64,000 nt of DNA from Collimonas arenae. Lineage in GTDB: Bacteria > Pseudomonadota > Gammaproteobacteria > Burkholderiales > Burkholderiaceae_D. The notes below the pieces were generated by a model. The model searched no databases. It was not told the DNA's origin and was given only the letters and a program-made list of their open reading frames with translations. Shown piece after piece: positions 30,131-37,572 of this stretch. Where the stretch lies: assembly GCF_000786695.1 (NCBI RefSeq), contig NZ_CP009962.1:5518001-5582000 (forward strand), given 5' to 3'. Each line of letters begins with the position of its first letter. Position 1 is the stretch's first letter. The translations under genes were made by a program, and so were the position numbers.

Positions 30131-31018
30131 ATGGACCTCACCCAACTTCGCGCTTTCGTCACGGTTGCCCGTGAAGGAAATCTGACACGAGCAGCTGAAT
30201 TGCTGCATGTCACCCAACCGGCGGTCAGCCTGCAAATCAAATCGTTGCAAACCAGCCTGAACCTCCAATTATTCATTCGCGTCCCCAGCGGCATGGCGTT
30301 AACCGACGAAGGCATCAAGTTACTGCCTTTTGCAGAACGTGCAATTGCCGTCATGTCCGAACTACGCCAACAAGCCGCCAGCTTACATCCAGGAAACTCA
30401 AAAATATTGAGTGGAAAACTCGCGATCGGCACCATTCTCGATCCGGAATTTATCCGTCTAGGGGCTTTTCTCCAGCGACTTGTCGAAAGTTATCCACAGC
30501 TTTCTACACAATTACAGCACAGCATGTCAGGCGATGTTTTGCAGCAAATCAAGTCTGGCCATCTCGATGTCGGCTACTACCTTGGTACGCCAAACAAGAG
30601 TTTTCACCGCCTGACATTGACACAATTTACTTACTGCGTGCTTGCACCGTCCGGTTGGAAAAGCCGGATTTCCGGAAAAGACTGGCCTGCTTTGGCAAAA
30701 CTTCCTTGGATCTGGACACCGCCAGAGTCGGCACATCATCGTTTACTCAGTAAAACGTTTGCACAATATAAAGTTATTCCGAATAAAGTTGCCTTGGTTG
30801 ACCAGGAACCATCAATGCTAGACCTAGTGAAATCCGGCGTCGGACTTTCACTTGTCAGAGAATCAATTGCATTGCGTGAAGCGCATGCGCATGGCCTGGT
30901 CATTTCCGACACGGTCAATTTATCGACAGAACTTTCGTTTATTACACTGGATAAACGTAAAGATGAACCGGTTATTGCCGCAGTCTTTGCCATATTGAAA
31001 ACAATCTGGAAAACCTGA
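30131..31018 (+). CDS. LysR-family transcriptional regulator
   Basis: A 295-residue regulator. The N-terminal winged helix-turn-helix is MDLTQLRAFVTVAREGNLTRAAELLHVTQPAVSLQIKSLQ (residues 1-40, given by its limits), followed by the type II periplasmic-binding-like effector domain from about residue 90. It is divergent from mmsA across 148 bp, the usual layout for a LysR protein that activates its neighbour. The inducer is unknown. The oriC candidate begins directly after its stop codon. Confidence 0.9.
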   Translation: MDLTQLRAFVTVAREGNLTRAAELLHVTQPAVSLQIKSLQTSLNLQLFIRVPSGMALTDEGIKLLPFAERAIAVMSELRQQAASLHPGNSKILSGKLAIGTILDPEFIRLGAFLQRLVESYPQLSTQLQHSMSGDVLQQIKSGHLDVGYYLGTPNKSFHRLTLTQFTYCVLAPSGWKSRISGKDWPALAKLPWIWTPPESAHHRLLSKTFAQYKVIPNKVALVDQEPSMLDLVKSGVGLSLVRESIALREAHAHGLVISDTVNLSTELSFITLDKRKDEPVIAAVFAILKTIWKT

Positions 31019-31093
31019 TCTTCTGAAAGCTGGTTTTGAGGGGTACATTCACCCTTTTTTCAGTTTTCTCGCCTCTTCGTGTTTACGTTTACT

Positions 31094-31305
31094 GATTTAT
31101 ATATATGAATAGTAGTAATAGTTAACACCCTGCTTTTCTGTGGATAAGTCGAAATTTGACTATTCATTCAATCACTTACAACTTGGATAAGCGCTGAGTA
31201 AACCTTGTATCTGGAAAGAACATTTCTTGGATAAAAATAGGGTTGTGAATAACAGCTTCGCTTATGCACATTGGATTCCTATAGTTATCCAAAGACTTAT
31301 CCACA
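31094..31305. repeat. Origin module copy A
   Basis: Left copy of a tandem module of about 210 bp. In order: an A/T tract with TATATATAT (31094-31109), trio TAGTAGTAATAG (31110-31121), a 17-bp spacer with CACCCTGC, then seven DnaA-like boxes at offsets 0, 43, 87, 105, 123, 146 and 158 from base 31139. Box orientations are -,-,-,-,+,+,+. Read on the minus strand this is box, GC-rich spacer, trios, A/T tract, the order of the basal unwinding element described for Bacillus. Confidence 0.8.
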
Positions 31306-31486
31306 GTTGCATTTTTGCAGTTCTTCTAAATTACCTTTCTGTGTCGATTTTTCTTTTACTTTGTTAAAAGCCTTTCTTGAGAAAACACCGTTTTTTTTCA
31401 TAAAAATTGCTTTTCTAACCTCAATTCTGAAATTGTTTTTTTTAAGACAACTTCAAAAGAAAAAGCTTTTCGGTTTTGTATTTAAA

Positions 31487-31697
31487 GATTTATATATATA
31501 AATAGTAATAGTAGTTAACGTCCTGCTTTTCTGTGGATAACCAAGAATTTGACCGTTCATTCAATGACTTACTACTTGGATAAACGCTTGGTAATCGGTG
31601 TATCACAGCAGAATAATTCTTGGATAAAAAGTCGTCTGTGGAAAACTAAGTACGATATTCACAATGAGAAAACAGGATTTCCACAGGTTTATCCACA
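31487..31697. repeat. Origin module copy B
   Basis: Right copy, 393 bp from copy A. A/T tract 31487-31502, trio TAGTAATAGTAG (31503-31514), a 17-bp spacer, then boxes at offsets 0, 43, 87, 105, 123, 145 and 157 from base 31532. The first 145 bp align without gaps to copy A; beyond that the sequence has drifted but the boxes hold their places and orientations. The 181 bp between the copies (31306-31486) is T-rich with runs of eight or more T. Confidence 0.8.
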
Positions 31698-31836
31698 AAA
31701 TGACGAAAACAAGACATTTTTAATGCTTTTAAAGCAATAAATGTCTTAGTTCCAAAAAAAATCGTTATCTGCGTAAAAAATGGGCATCGCAGTGGGATGC
31801 GAAAAATCTAGACAAGTGAAATGCTATCCTTTAATG

Positions 31837-31853
31837 TACGCAAAGCGTATATA
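31837..31853. promoter_or_regulatory. Palindromic motif upstream of the pyrB-like gene
   Basis: TACGC-AAA-GCGTA followed by TATA, ending just before the AAGGAG ribosome-binding site (31854-31859). A copy with one changed base lies inside the gene at 32072-32088. Position over the translation start region suggests an operator, perhaps for the helix-turn-helix-like N-terminus of the encoded protein; that is inference. Confidence 0.5.
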
Positions 31854-31865
31854 AAGGAGAAGCGA

Positions 31866-33167
31866 ATGATCGATCAGCAGACTTTTCTTCGCGATGCGAT
31901 GCGTCGCCTTAACCTGACCAGAGAAAATTTTTCGGACCGGATTGGCATCCGAAAGCGCGCGCTGGATACTTGGATTTTGCCCGAAACATCTGGTGAATTC
32001 AGGGTTATGCCAGACATTGTGACAAAATTTGTCAGTGAAATTTTGCATGGTAGTTTGGTCGAATTAAGTAATACGCAGAGCGTATATATCCCTGATCCGA
32101 ACACACCGCTCCGCTCACGTATCGGCCATGACGGCAAACCACAATTGCTTTCTGTAGATCAGTTTTCACGCGATTCGCTCGAAGAACTGTTCCGGGTCGC
32201 TGACATCATGCAGCCCATTGCAAGGCGCCAGAAGGTCTCACGCATCCTCGAGGGGGCCGTACTAGCCAATTTGTTCTTTGAAGCCAGCACGCGCACGCGT
32301 ATCAGCTTTGGTGCGGCTTTTTGCCGGCTGGGTGGCTCGGTGTGCGATACCACCGGCTTTACTTTCTCATCGATGACCAAGGGCGAGTCGATTTACGACA
32401 CCAGCCGGGTTATCAGCGGTTATGTCGACGCATTGGTGGTACGCCACCCGGAGCAAGGCGCCGTGGACGAATTCGCTCGCGCCACCAACATCCCTGTGAT
32501 TAACGGCGGCGACGGACCAGGCGAGCATCCAAGCCAGGCGATTCTCGACCTGTACACCATCCAGCGCGAGTTCTCCCGCTTGGGCAAACTGGTCGACGGC
32601 GCTCACATCGTCATGGCCGGCGATCTGAAGTACGGACGCACGGTGCATTCTCTGATCAAGTTGCTGGCACTGTATTGTGGTCTCAGGTTCACCCTGATTG
32701 CGCCAACCGGCCTTGAGATGCCAGCGCACATCCTGGAACGCATCGCCCGCGGCGGCCATGTAGTGGAAACCTCGACCTCATTGGCGCACGGCTTGAAAGG
32801 CGCGGATATCGTCTATGCAACGCGAATTCAGAAAGAGCGCTTTGCAGATGAAGCGATCGAAGGCTATACCCCGGATTTCCAGATTAATCAGGCCTTGATC
32901 AATGCCACCTGCAGTGCCGATACCATCGTCATGCATCCCCTGCCGCGCGACGGTCGGCCAGGGGCAAATGACCTCAGTACAGACATGAATCATGATCCAC
33001 GGCTGGCGATCTTTCGCCAGACCGATAACGGGATCCCGGTAAGAATGGCGATTTTCGCGACCTTGCTAGGCGTGGAAAACCAGGTACAGCACTCGATGCG
33101 CGACGTGACCTGGCGTTCGCCCCACCATGTGGGGCCTGATGATGCGGCGTTTGACGGTTTGGATTGA
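31866..33167 (+). CDS. pyrB: Aspartate carbamoyltransferase with N-terminal helix-turn-helix-like extension
   Basis: A 433-residue protein; ordinary PyrB is about 310. From residue about 90 on it is an aspartate carbamoyltransferase: carbamoyl-phosphate motif STRTR at 141-145, MTKGESIYDT, GDGPGEHPSQAILDLYTI, GDLKYGRTVHSL (aspartate-type, not ornithine-type) and MHPLPRDGRPG. Residues 1-85 are extra; LTRENFSDRIGIRKRALDTW looks like a helix-turn-helix. The start is ATG 31866, six bases after AAGGAG. It may combine pyrimidine synthesis with regulation, or it may be a second copy beside a normal pyrB elsewhere. It starts 168 bp from the origin candidate. Confidence 0.82.
   Translation: MIDQQTFLRDAMRRLNLTRENFSDRIGIRKRALDTWILPETSGEFRVMPDIVTKFVSEILHGSLVELSNTQSVYIPDPNTPLRSRIGHDGKPQLLSVDQFSRDSLEELFRVADIMQPIARRQKVSRILEGAVLANLFFEASTRTRISFGAAFCRLGGSVCDTTGFTFSSMTKGESIYDTSRVISGYVDALVVRHPEQGAVDEFARATNIPVINGGDGPGEHPSQAILDLYTIQREFSRLGKLVDGAHIVMAGDLKYGRTVHSLIKLLALYCGLRFTLIAPTGLEMPAHILERIARGGHVVETSTSLAHGLKGADIVYATRIQKERFADEAIEGYTPDFQINQALINATCSADTIVMHPLPRDGRPGANDLSTDMNHDPRLAIFRQTDNGIPVRMAIFATLLGVENQVQHSMRDVTWRSPHHVGPDDAAFDGLD
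32072..32088. promoter_or_regulatory. Second copy of the palindromic motif, inside the pyrB-like gene
   Basis: TACGC-AGA-GCGTA followed by TATA, 16 of 17 bases equal to the copy at 31837-31853 and 235 bp downstream of it. The spacing would allow DNA looping by a bound protein. Confidence 0.45.
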
Positions 33168-33178
33168 AATTTGCCGAT

Positions 33179-33201
33179 CCGGCCGTTACAACAACGGCCG
33201 G
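33179..33201. terminator. GC-rich hairpin between convergent genes
   Basis: Perfect 9-bp arms CCGGCCGTT and AACGGCCGG with a 5-base loop, 12 bp after the pyrB-like stop codon and ahead of the convergent AsmA gene. No T run follows, so it is a weak candidate for termination or transcript protection. Confidence 0.45.
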
Positions 33202-33235
33202 AGGCGGGAGAATAGATAAGAAATTGTACTTGCGC

Positions 33236-35257
33236 TTATTTCTTTGGACGGCTGGTTTTGCCCGGCGGCGGCGCCACCGGTTTTTGCTTTTGCTGCGCCA
33301 GCAGAGCCGCGCAATCGTTCTCCTGGGCCGGCGTGATATTGATCAAAGGGATTACTGCCGCCACCGGCGCCAGTATGCCCAGCGCAATCGCGCCGCCAGC
33401 CTTCAAAGCCAGTATGCCCTTGTCTACCCCTACGTCAGGGTTCTTAAAGCTGCCTGTGACGTGTAGCGGCGATCTAAGCGAGAAAATCCGCATACCCTTG
33501 CTCTCGGGCTTGATCTGCAACGCCAGCGTTTCCTGGGCCAGGTTGATTTGACCTTGCACGTTGATGACGGCGTCCTCCGTATCCATCACAAAGGTGCGCG
33601 TCTGCATCACCCCGTTGTTCACCGCAAAATCGCTGGCCAGGCAGTTTAGTTTGACTTGCTTGTCGCCGAACAGTTTGGAAATCACCACATTGCCGATATT
33701 GAGGCCGGCGGCCTCCAGCAGGAATTTACTGATAGTGCCTTGGTTGATCACAGTTTTCAGCTCGCCATTCGATGCGCCAAGCAGCGTCGCAACCGAATTG
33801 CCGACGGCGCTCAGGGACGCATCGCCATTCACTTCGCCCAGGCTGGCCTGCGCCGATTCAAAGGTCGGGAACAACTGTTTGATTTTCAGATGGCGCGCCG
33901 AAATTTTCATCTCCGCCTTGATCTGTTTGTTGTTGCCGTCCAGTTTGATGGTCGAAATCAGGTTGCCGCCGGCTACGCCGAAATTCAAGGGGGTAAGGGA
34001 CAGCACACTGTCCTTCAGGTGCAGATCGGCGACCAGATCCTGGATCGGCAACTCCTTGCCGCGAATGATCTTGCGCCCGGTGAACTTGACGTCGGCGTCG
34101 ATGCTGCCCCAGCGGCTCGTATCGAACTGCTCCACCGGCAGCACCTTGTTGGCGGGTTGCGCCGCACCGTCGCCGCGATTGGCTTTGCTGGCGTTGGAGT
34201 CGGCGCCGATCAGCGGCGCCAGGTCTTCCAGCCTGAGTTGGTTGGAAAGCAGCGTGCCTTTCAACAAAGACCGCGGTTTTTGCGCAATAAATTCCAGTGT
34301 GCCGGATAAATCGCTGGAGCCGACGCGGCCGCTGAACCTATCGTAAGTCCAGTCGCCGCCGGCGCTGTTGAGTTTGCCGATCAGCCGGCCTTCGGTAGAA
34401 AACGGTGGTGTCGCCGGCAGCACGATGCCGGTCAGCGGATACAGGTTGGACATGCTGGCGCCCGACAGTTTCAAGCGCAGGTCGAGCGCGGCCAAGTCGC
34501 TTGGCTTGGTCAACGTCCCTTTTACGCCAATCGATGTTTTGCCGATGCGGACATTGGCTTGCAGCGGGAACGGCGTGCTGCTGTTTTGCAGAGACAGCAC
34601 CGCGCCGGCCTTGCCGTCGCCGCTGACGGGCGTTTTGTTAAAGGTACCCGCGACTTTCCAGCCGATGCCGTAGCCTTCGGTAGTGATGGCTGGCAGGCTG
34701 TCGATGTCGGCTTTGATATCTACTTTGCTGATGGGATCAAGCAGGCGCACCGTGCCCTTGGCGAGTACCAGCTTTTGCAGTTCCATCTGCCAGGCTGAAG
34801 GTCCGCTGGATGCGAAAGTCCAGTTATTGTCGCCATCCGGCTTGCGTTCCAGCGCGACAATGGGAGAGTCCAGCTCCAGAGACGGCACCACGATGCGGTG
34901 CGCCAGCAGCGGCAAGGGATTCAATGAAAACGTCAGCTGGCCGATTTCCGCCGTGTGCGGTCCAGTCTTGGCCCAGGCAGGATTGTCGAGCACGATGTCT
35001 TTTGCACTCAGGCGTGGCCACGGCACCCAGCGTCGCCAGCTATCCTGGTCGGTTTGCGATGCTTGCCAGGTCAGCGACAAGTCGCCGCGAATTGCAAACG
35101 GCCGGCCGGTGGCCTCACTGACACGCTGGTTAAGCCACGGTTTGGCGCGATTCCAGTCGAAGGTAAGAAGTAACGCCACGCACAAGGCAATCAACCCCGC
35201 CAGGGCAGCAATCGACCACAGGAAAATTTTTGCCGGACGAAATTTAGAGATAGTCAT
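33236..35257 (-). CDS. AsmA-family protein
   Basis: A 673-residue protein with one N-terminal membrane segment (IFLWSIAALAGLIALCVALL) and a large periplasmic part. Seen: KPWLNQRVSEATGRPFAIRGDL after the anchor, typical of AsmA, and a C-terminal AsmA-like segment LQIKPESKGMRIFSLRSPLHVTGSF (residues about 599-623) with PDVGVDK. The family is thought to act in outer-membrane assembly or lipid transport between membranes. It ends with basic PPPGKTSRPKK. It is monocistronic and convergent with the pyrB-like gene. Confidence 0.85.
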   Translation of the reverse strand: MTISKFRPAKIFLWSIAALAGLIALCVALLLTFDWNRAKPWLNQRVSEATGRPFAIRGDLSLTWQASQTDQDSWRRWVPWPRLSAKDIVLDNPAWAKTGPHTAEIGQLTFSLNPLPLLAHRIVVPSLELDSPIVALERKPDGDNNWTFASSGPSAWQMELQKLVLAKGTVRLLDPISKVDIKADIDSLPAITTEGYGIGWKVAGTFNKTPVSGDGKAGAVLSLQNSSTPFPLQANVRIGKTSIGVKGTLTKPSDLAALDLRLKLSGASMSNLYPLTGIVLPATPPFSTEGRLIGKLNSAGGDWTYDRFSGRVGSSDLSGTLEFIAQKPRSLLKGTLLSNQLRLEDLAPLIGADSNASKANRGDGAAQPANKVLPVEQFDTSRWGSIDADVKFTGRKIIRGKELPIQDLVADLHLKDSVLSLTPLNFGVAGGNLISTIKLDGNNKQIKAEMKISARHLKIKQLFPTFESAQASLGEVNGDASLSAVGNSVATLLGASNGELKTVINQGTISKFLLEAAGLNIGNVVISKLFGDKQVKLNCLASDFAVNNGVMQTRTFVMDTEDAVINVQGQINLAQETLALQIKPESKGMRIFSLRSPLHVTGSFKNPDVGVDKGILALKAGGAIALGILAPVAAVIPLINITPAQENDCAALLAQQKQKPVAPPPGKTSRPKK

Positions 35258-35563
35258 GGATTTGTGAGGTAGGCAACGCTAAAAAGTTCAATTCGACAAG
35301 TATCCTCCGGATTCGTCAGTTAGTGCTTTACCAATTTCAGCCGGGTCACGCAATCACCGTTCACAACGTACAACGTATGTCATCGGGATATCGTTTACAG
35401 GCGTTAACACAAAATACAGCGCAAAACATTGGCGAATCCCGTCAACGGCTTACAGTTTGTGAGACATGCAAGAGTTTGTAACCCAGTGTAGTCAATACAA
35501 ATTGCCGTGCTAGCTTGTAAACAGTGCACATTCACTGTCCATTCCCGATGTATGGAGTAAAAA
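35258..35563. other. Divergent intergenic region, asmA-like to DUF3300 gene
   Basis: 306 bp without a gene. It must hold promoters for both directions. I see no confident -35/-10 pair; GGAG at about 35552-35555 is the ribosome-binding site of the DUF3300 gene. Confidence 0.4.
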
Positions 35564-37432
35564 ATGACTAACAATAAGAAACCCATGAAGCTGTTGCAGA
35601 GCGCTTCCATTTGCGTCGCTCTGATGTCGCTAGCCGGCTGTGACAAGAAACTTGACGCGCCGGCGCAGGCATCCGTGCCGCCGGCGCCGCAAGCCCAAGC
35701 TGCTCCCGCCTATGTACCGCCAACCGCTGATCAGTTGTATCAGCTGGTAGGCCCGATTGCCTTATTCCCGGACAAGCTGGTGGCGCAAGTGCTGGCTGCG
35801 TCCAGTTATCCCGACCAGGTAAGCGCGGCAGACAACTGGCTGGCGCAAAACAAGAATTTGAAAGGCAACCAGTTGCAGGACGCCGCCAACCAGCAGCCAT
35901 GGGACGTCAGCGTCAAAGGCTTGACGCAGTTTCCTAGCGTGCTGGATCAGATGGCACATAACATTCCTTGGACCTCGGCGCTCGGCGATGCCTATGTCAA
36001 CGATCCGACGGACGTCATGAACGCGATCCAGGTGATGCGCCAGCGCGCCGCCGCCAGCGGCAATCTGAAGAACAGCAAGCAGCAGCGGATTGCTGTCGCG
36101 CCGCGGGTGCAGGAAGAGCCGCCGAGCGGCTACGCGCCGCCGCCTGATGAACCGCCGATCTATGACGGCCCGGAAGTGATTCCGCCGCCTCCGCAAACCT
36201 ATGTGATCGAGCCGGCTGAACCCGATGTGGTCTACGTGCCGGCCTACAATCCAGGCGTGGTGTATGGTGAGCCGCTACCTGTCTATCCGGGTTATTACTA
36301 CGAACCGCCACCAGTCTATTACCCGCCGGGTGAAATCATTACGGCTGGCGTACTTACCTTTGGCTTGGGGGTTGCCGTCGGCGCCGTGATCGAGAATCAC
36401 GGCTGGGGCTGGCATTCCTGGGGTATGCATTGGGGCGGTGGTGGCGGAGGCGGCAACTGGAACGGCGGTGGAGGCGGCGGTGGTTGGCACCGGCCGGCGG
36501 TGGTGTATAACAACAACACTTATGTGTCGCGTTCCACCACGATCATTAACCGTGTGACCAACAACTATAACAACAGCACCGTCATCAACAACAATACGCG
36601 GAATAATTTCGGACCCGGGCAGGCCAACAACCAGGCCTTTCCCAATGGCCGTCCTGGCGGCCAGCCGGGCGGGGGCGCGGCGAATTTCAGCGCAGCCCGG
36701 CCGAACATGGCCCAGCCTAATGTGGCCCGACCTAATTTCGCACCACAGGGAAATTCGCAGCAACAGCATCCTGGGCCGAATGCCGCGCCGTTTGCTGGCG
36801 GGCCACGGCCTAACCATCCGCAGCCGGATTTCAACCACATGACACGGCCTAATTTCGGCAAGGTTCCGCAAGCCGGCGGCCCGTCTGCTGCTGCCAGCGC
36901 GAATCAGCTGGCGCGGCCGGGTTTTGGCCAGCCAGGACAGAATGGCAATCCGGTGCCGAACCATTTGCAGCAAAACGCCTTGAGCCATACTCCTGCCATG
37001 CAACGAAACCTGGGTGGTGAAAGGCCGCCGGTGAATTTGAACCAGCATCCTTTTGGTGGTAACCAGCCGCGGCCTGAGTTTAACCGCCCGGCCCCTGCTC
37101 CCGCTCCGATGGTCAAGCCGCAGCCAAGCCCCGTACCGCAAAATGTGCAAAACCGACCGCCTCAGCAGTTCGAGAACAGGCCTAACGGTGGCCAGCAGAT
37201 GCATCAGGAAATGAACAGGCCGGCACCCGCTCCGCCAGCTGCGTTCAATCGTCCACAACCACAGCCGCAAATACGTCCGCAGCCACAACCACAGCCCCAG
37301 CCACGGCCGGAACCGCGGCCACAGCCACAACCACAGATGCAGGCGCCGCATCCAGCGCCGCCGCAGCAAAATCACGAGGTGCATCACGACGGTGGCAACG
37401 GGCATCCCGACAAGCGGGACGAACATAAATAA
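35564..37432 (+). CDS. DUF3300 lipoprotein with Asn/Pro/Gln-rich C-terminal half
   Basis: A 622-residue protein. The signal ends in lipobox LAGC (Cys26), so it is probably lipid-anchored. Residues about 55-240 form the DUF3300 domain: QLYQLVGPIALFPDKLVAQVLAASSYPDQV (residues about 57-86), DNWLAQNKNL and VYVPAYNPGVVYG. A Gly-rich hydrophobic part (GGGGGGGNWNGGGGGGGWH) follows, then about 280 residues of low-complexity Asn, Pro, Gln and Arg, ending with PQPQP repeats and HH-rich KRDEHK. Function is unknown; the tail may bind cell-surface polymers or metal. The start follows GGAG. Confidence 0.85.
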   Translation: MTNNKKPMKLLQSASICVALMSLAGCDKKLDAPAQASVPPAPQAQAAPAYVPPTADQLYQLVGPIALFPDKLVAQVLAASSYPDQVSAADNWLAQNKNLKGNQLQDAANQQPWDVSVKGLTQFPSVLDQMAHNIPWTSALGDAYVNDPTDVMNAIQVMRQRAAASGNLKNSKQQRIAVAPRVQEEPPSGYAPPPDEPPIYDGPEVIPPPPQTYVIEPAEPDVVYVPAYNPGVVYGEPLPVYPGYYYEPPPVYYPPGEIITAGVLTFGLGVAVGAVIENHGWGWHSWGMHWGGGGGGGNWNGGGGGGGWHRPAVVYNNNTYVSRSTTIINRVTNNYNNSTVINNNTRNNFGPGQANNQAFPNGRPGGQPGGGAANFSAARPNMAQPNVARPNFAPQGNSQQQHPGPNAAPFAGGPRPNHPQPDFNHMTRPNFGKVPQAGGPSAAASANQLARPGFGQPGQNGNPVPNHLQQNALSHTPAMQRNLGGERPPVNLNQHPFGGNQPRPEFNRPAPAPAPMVKPQPSPVPQNVQNRPPQQFENRPNGGQQMHQEMNRPAPAPPAAFNRPQPQPQIRPQPQPQPQPRPEPRPQPQPQMQAPHPAPPQQNHEVHHDGGNGHPDKRDEHK

Positions 37433-37489
37433 GCAGATGGGAAAGAAATCCGGGCGGCTGGATTTCTTTAGTACTTGATGTCTTTGATA

Positions 37490-37527
37490 AAAAAAGCTGG
37501 CTGAACTTAAGTTCAGCCAGCTTTTTT
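37490..37527. terminator. Perfect 38-bp bidirectional terminator
   Basis: All bases from 37490 to 37527 pair across the centre: arms AAAAAAGCTGGCTGAACTT and its complement, with no loop. It lies between the convergent DUF3300 gene and putA and should end both transcripts. Confidence 0.9.
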
Positions 37528-37572
37528 ATTGCACACGAGGCGTATCAACTACATTGACATTGGTGAAGTGTT

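Larger units (their letters stand above)
31094..31697. other. oriC: Candidate chromosomal replication origin (oriC) with two tandem modules
   Basis: The 847-bp stretch 31019-31865 has no supportable gene and is strongly A/T-rich. Perfect TTATCCACA boxes occur at 31139-31147 (-), 31297-31305 (+), 31532-31540 (-) and 31689-31697 (+). TTATGCACA (31262-31270), TTATTCACA (31244-31252, -) and TTTTCCACA (31637-31645, -) fit the relaxed consensus. Weaker boxes are at 31182, 31226, 31285, 31575, 31619, 31655 and 31677. Two DnaA-trio stretches (31110-31121, 31503-31514) are separated from a DnaA box by 17 bp. All genes from mmsA back to the atp operon run leftward, away from this point, and mnmG and parS are 11 kb away. 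No dnaA gene is in the window. The call is by sequence architecture only. Confidence 0.8.

Noticed and set aside
31271..31501. 76-codon frame within the origin candidate
   Set aside because: Low-complexity Phe/Lys/Leu sequence from T-rich DNA, covering DnaA boxes; no ribosome-binding site.
36275..37426. 383-codon frame opposite the DUF3300 gene
   Set aside because: Leu/Arg/Trp-rich shadow of the low-complexity Pro/Gln tail; no family features.
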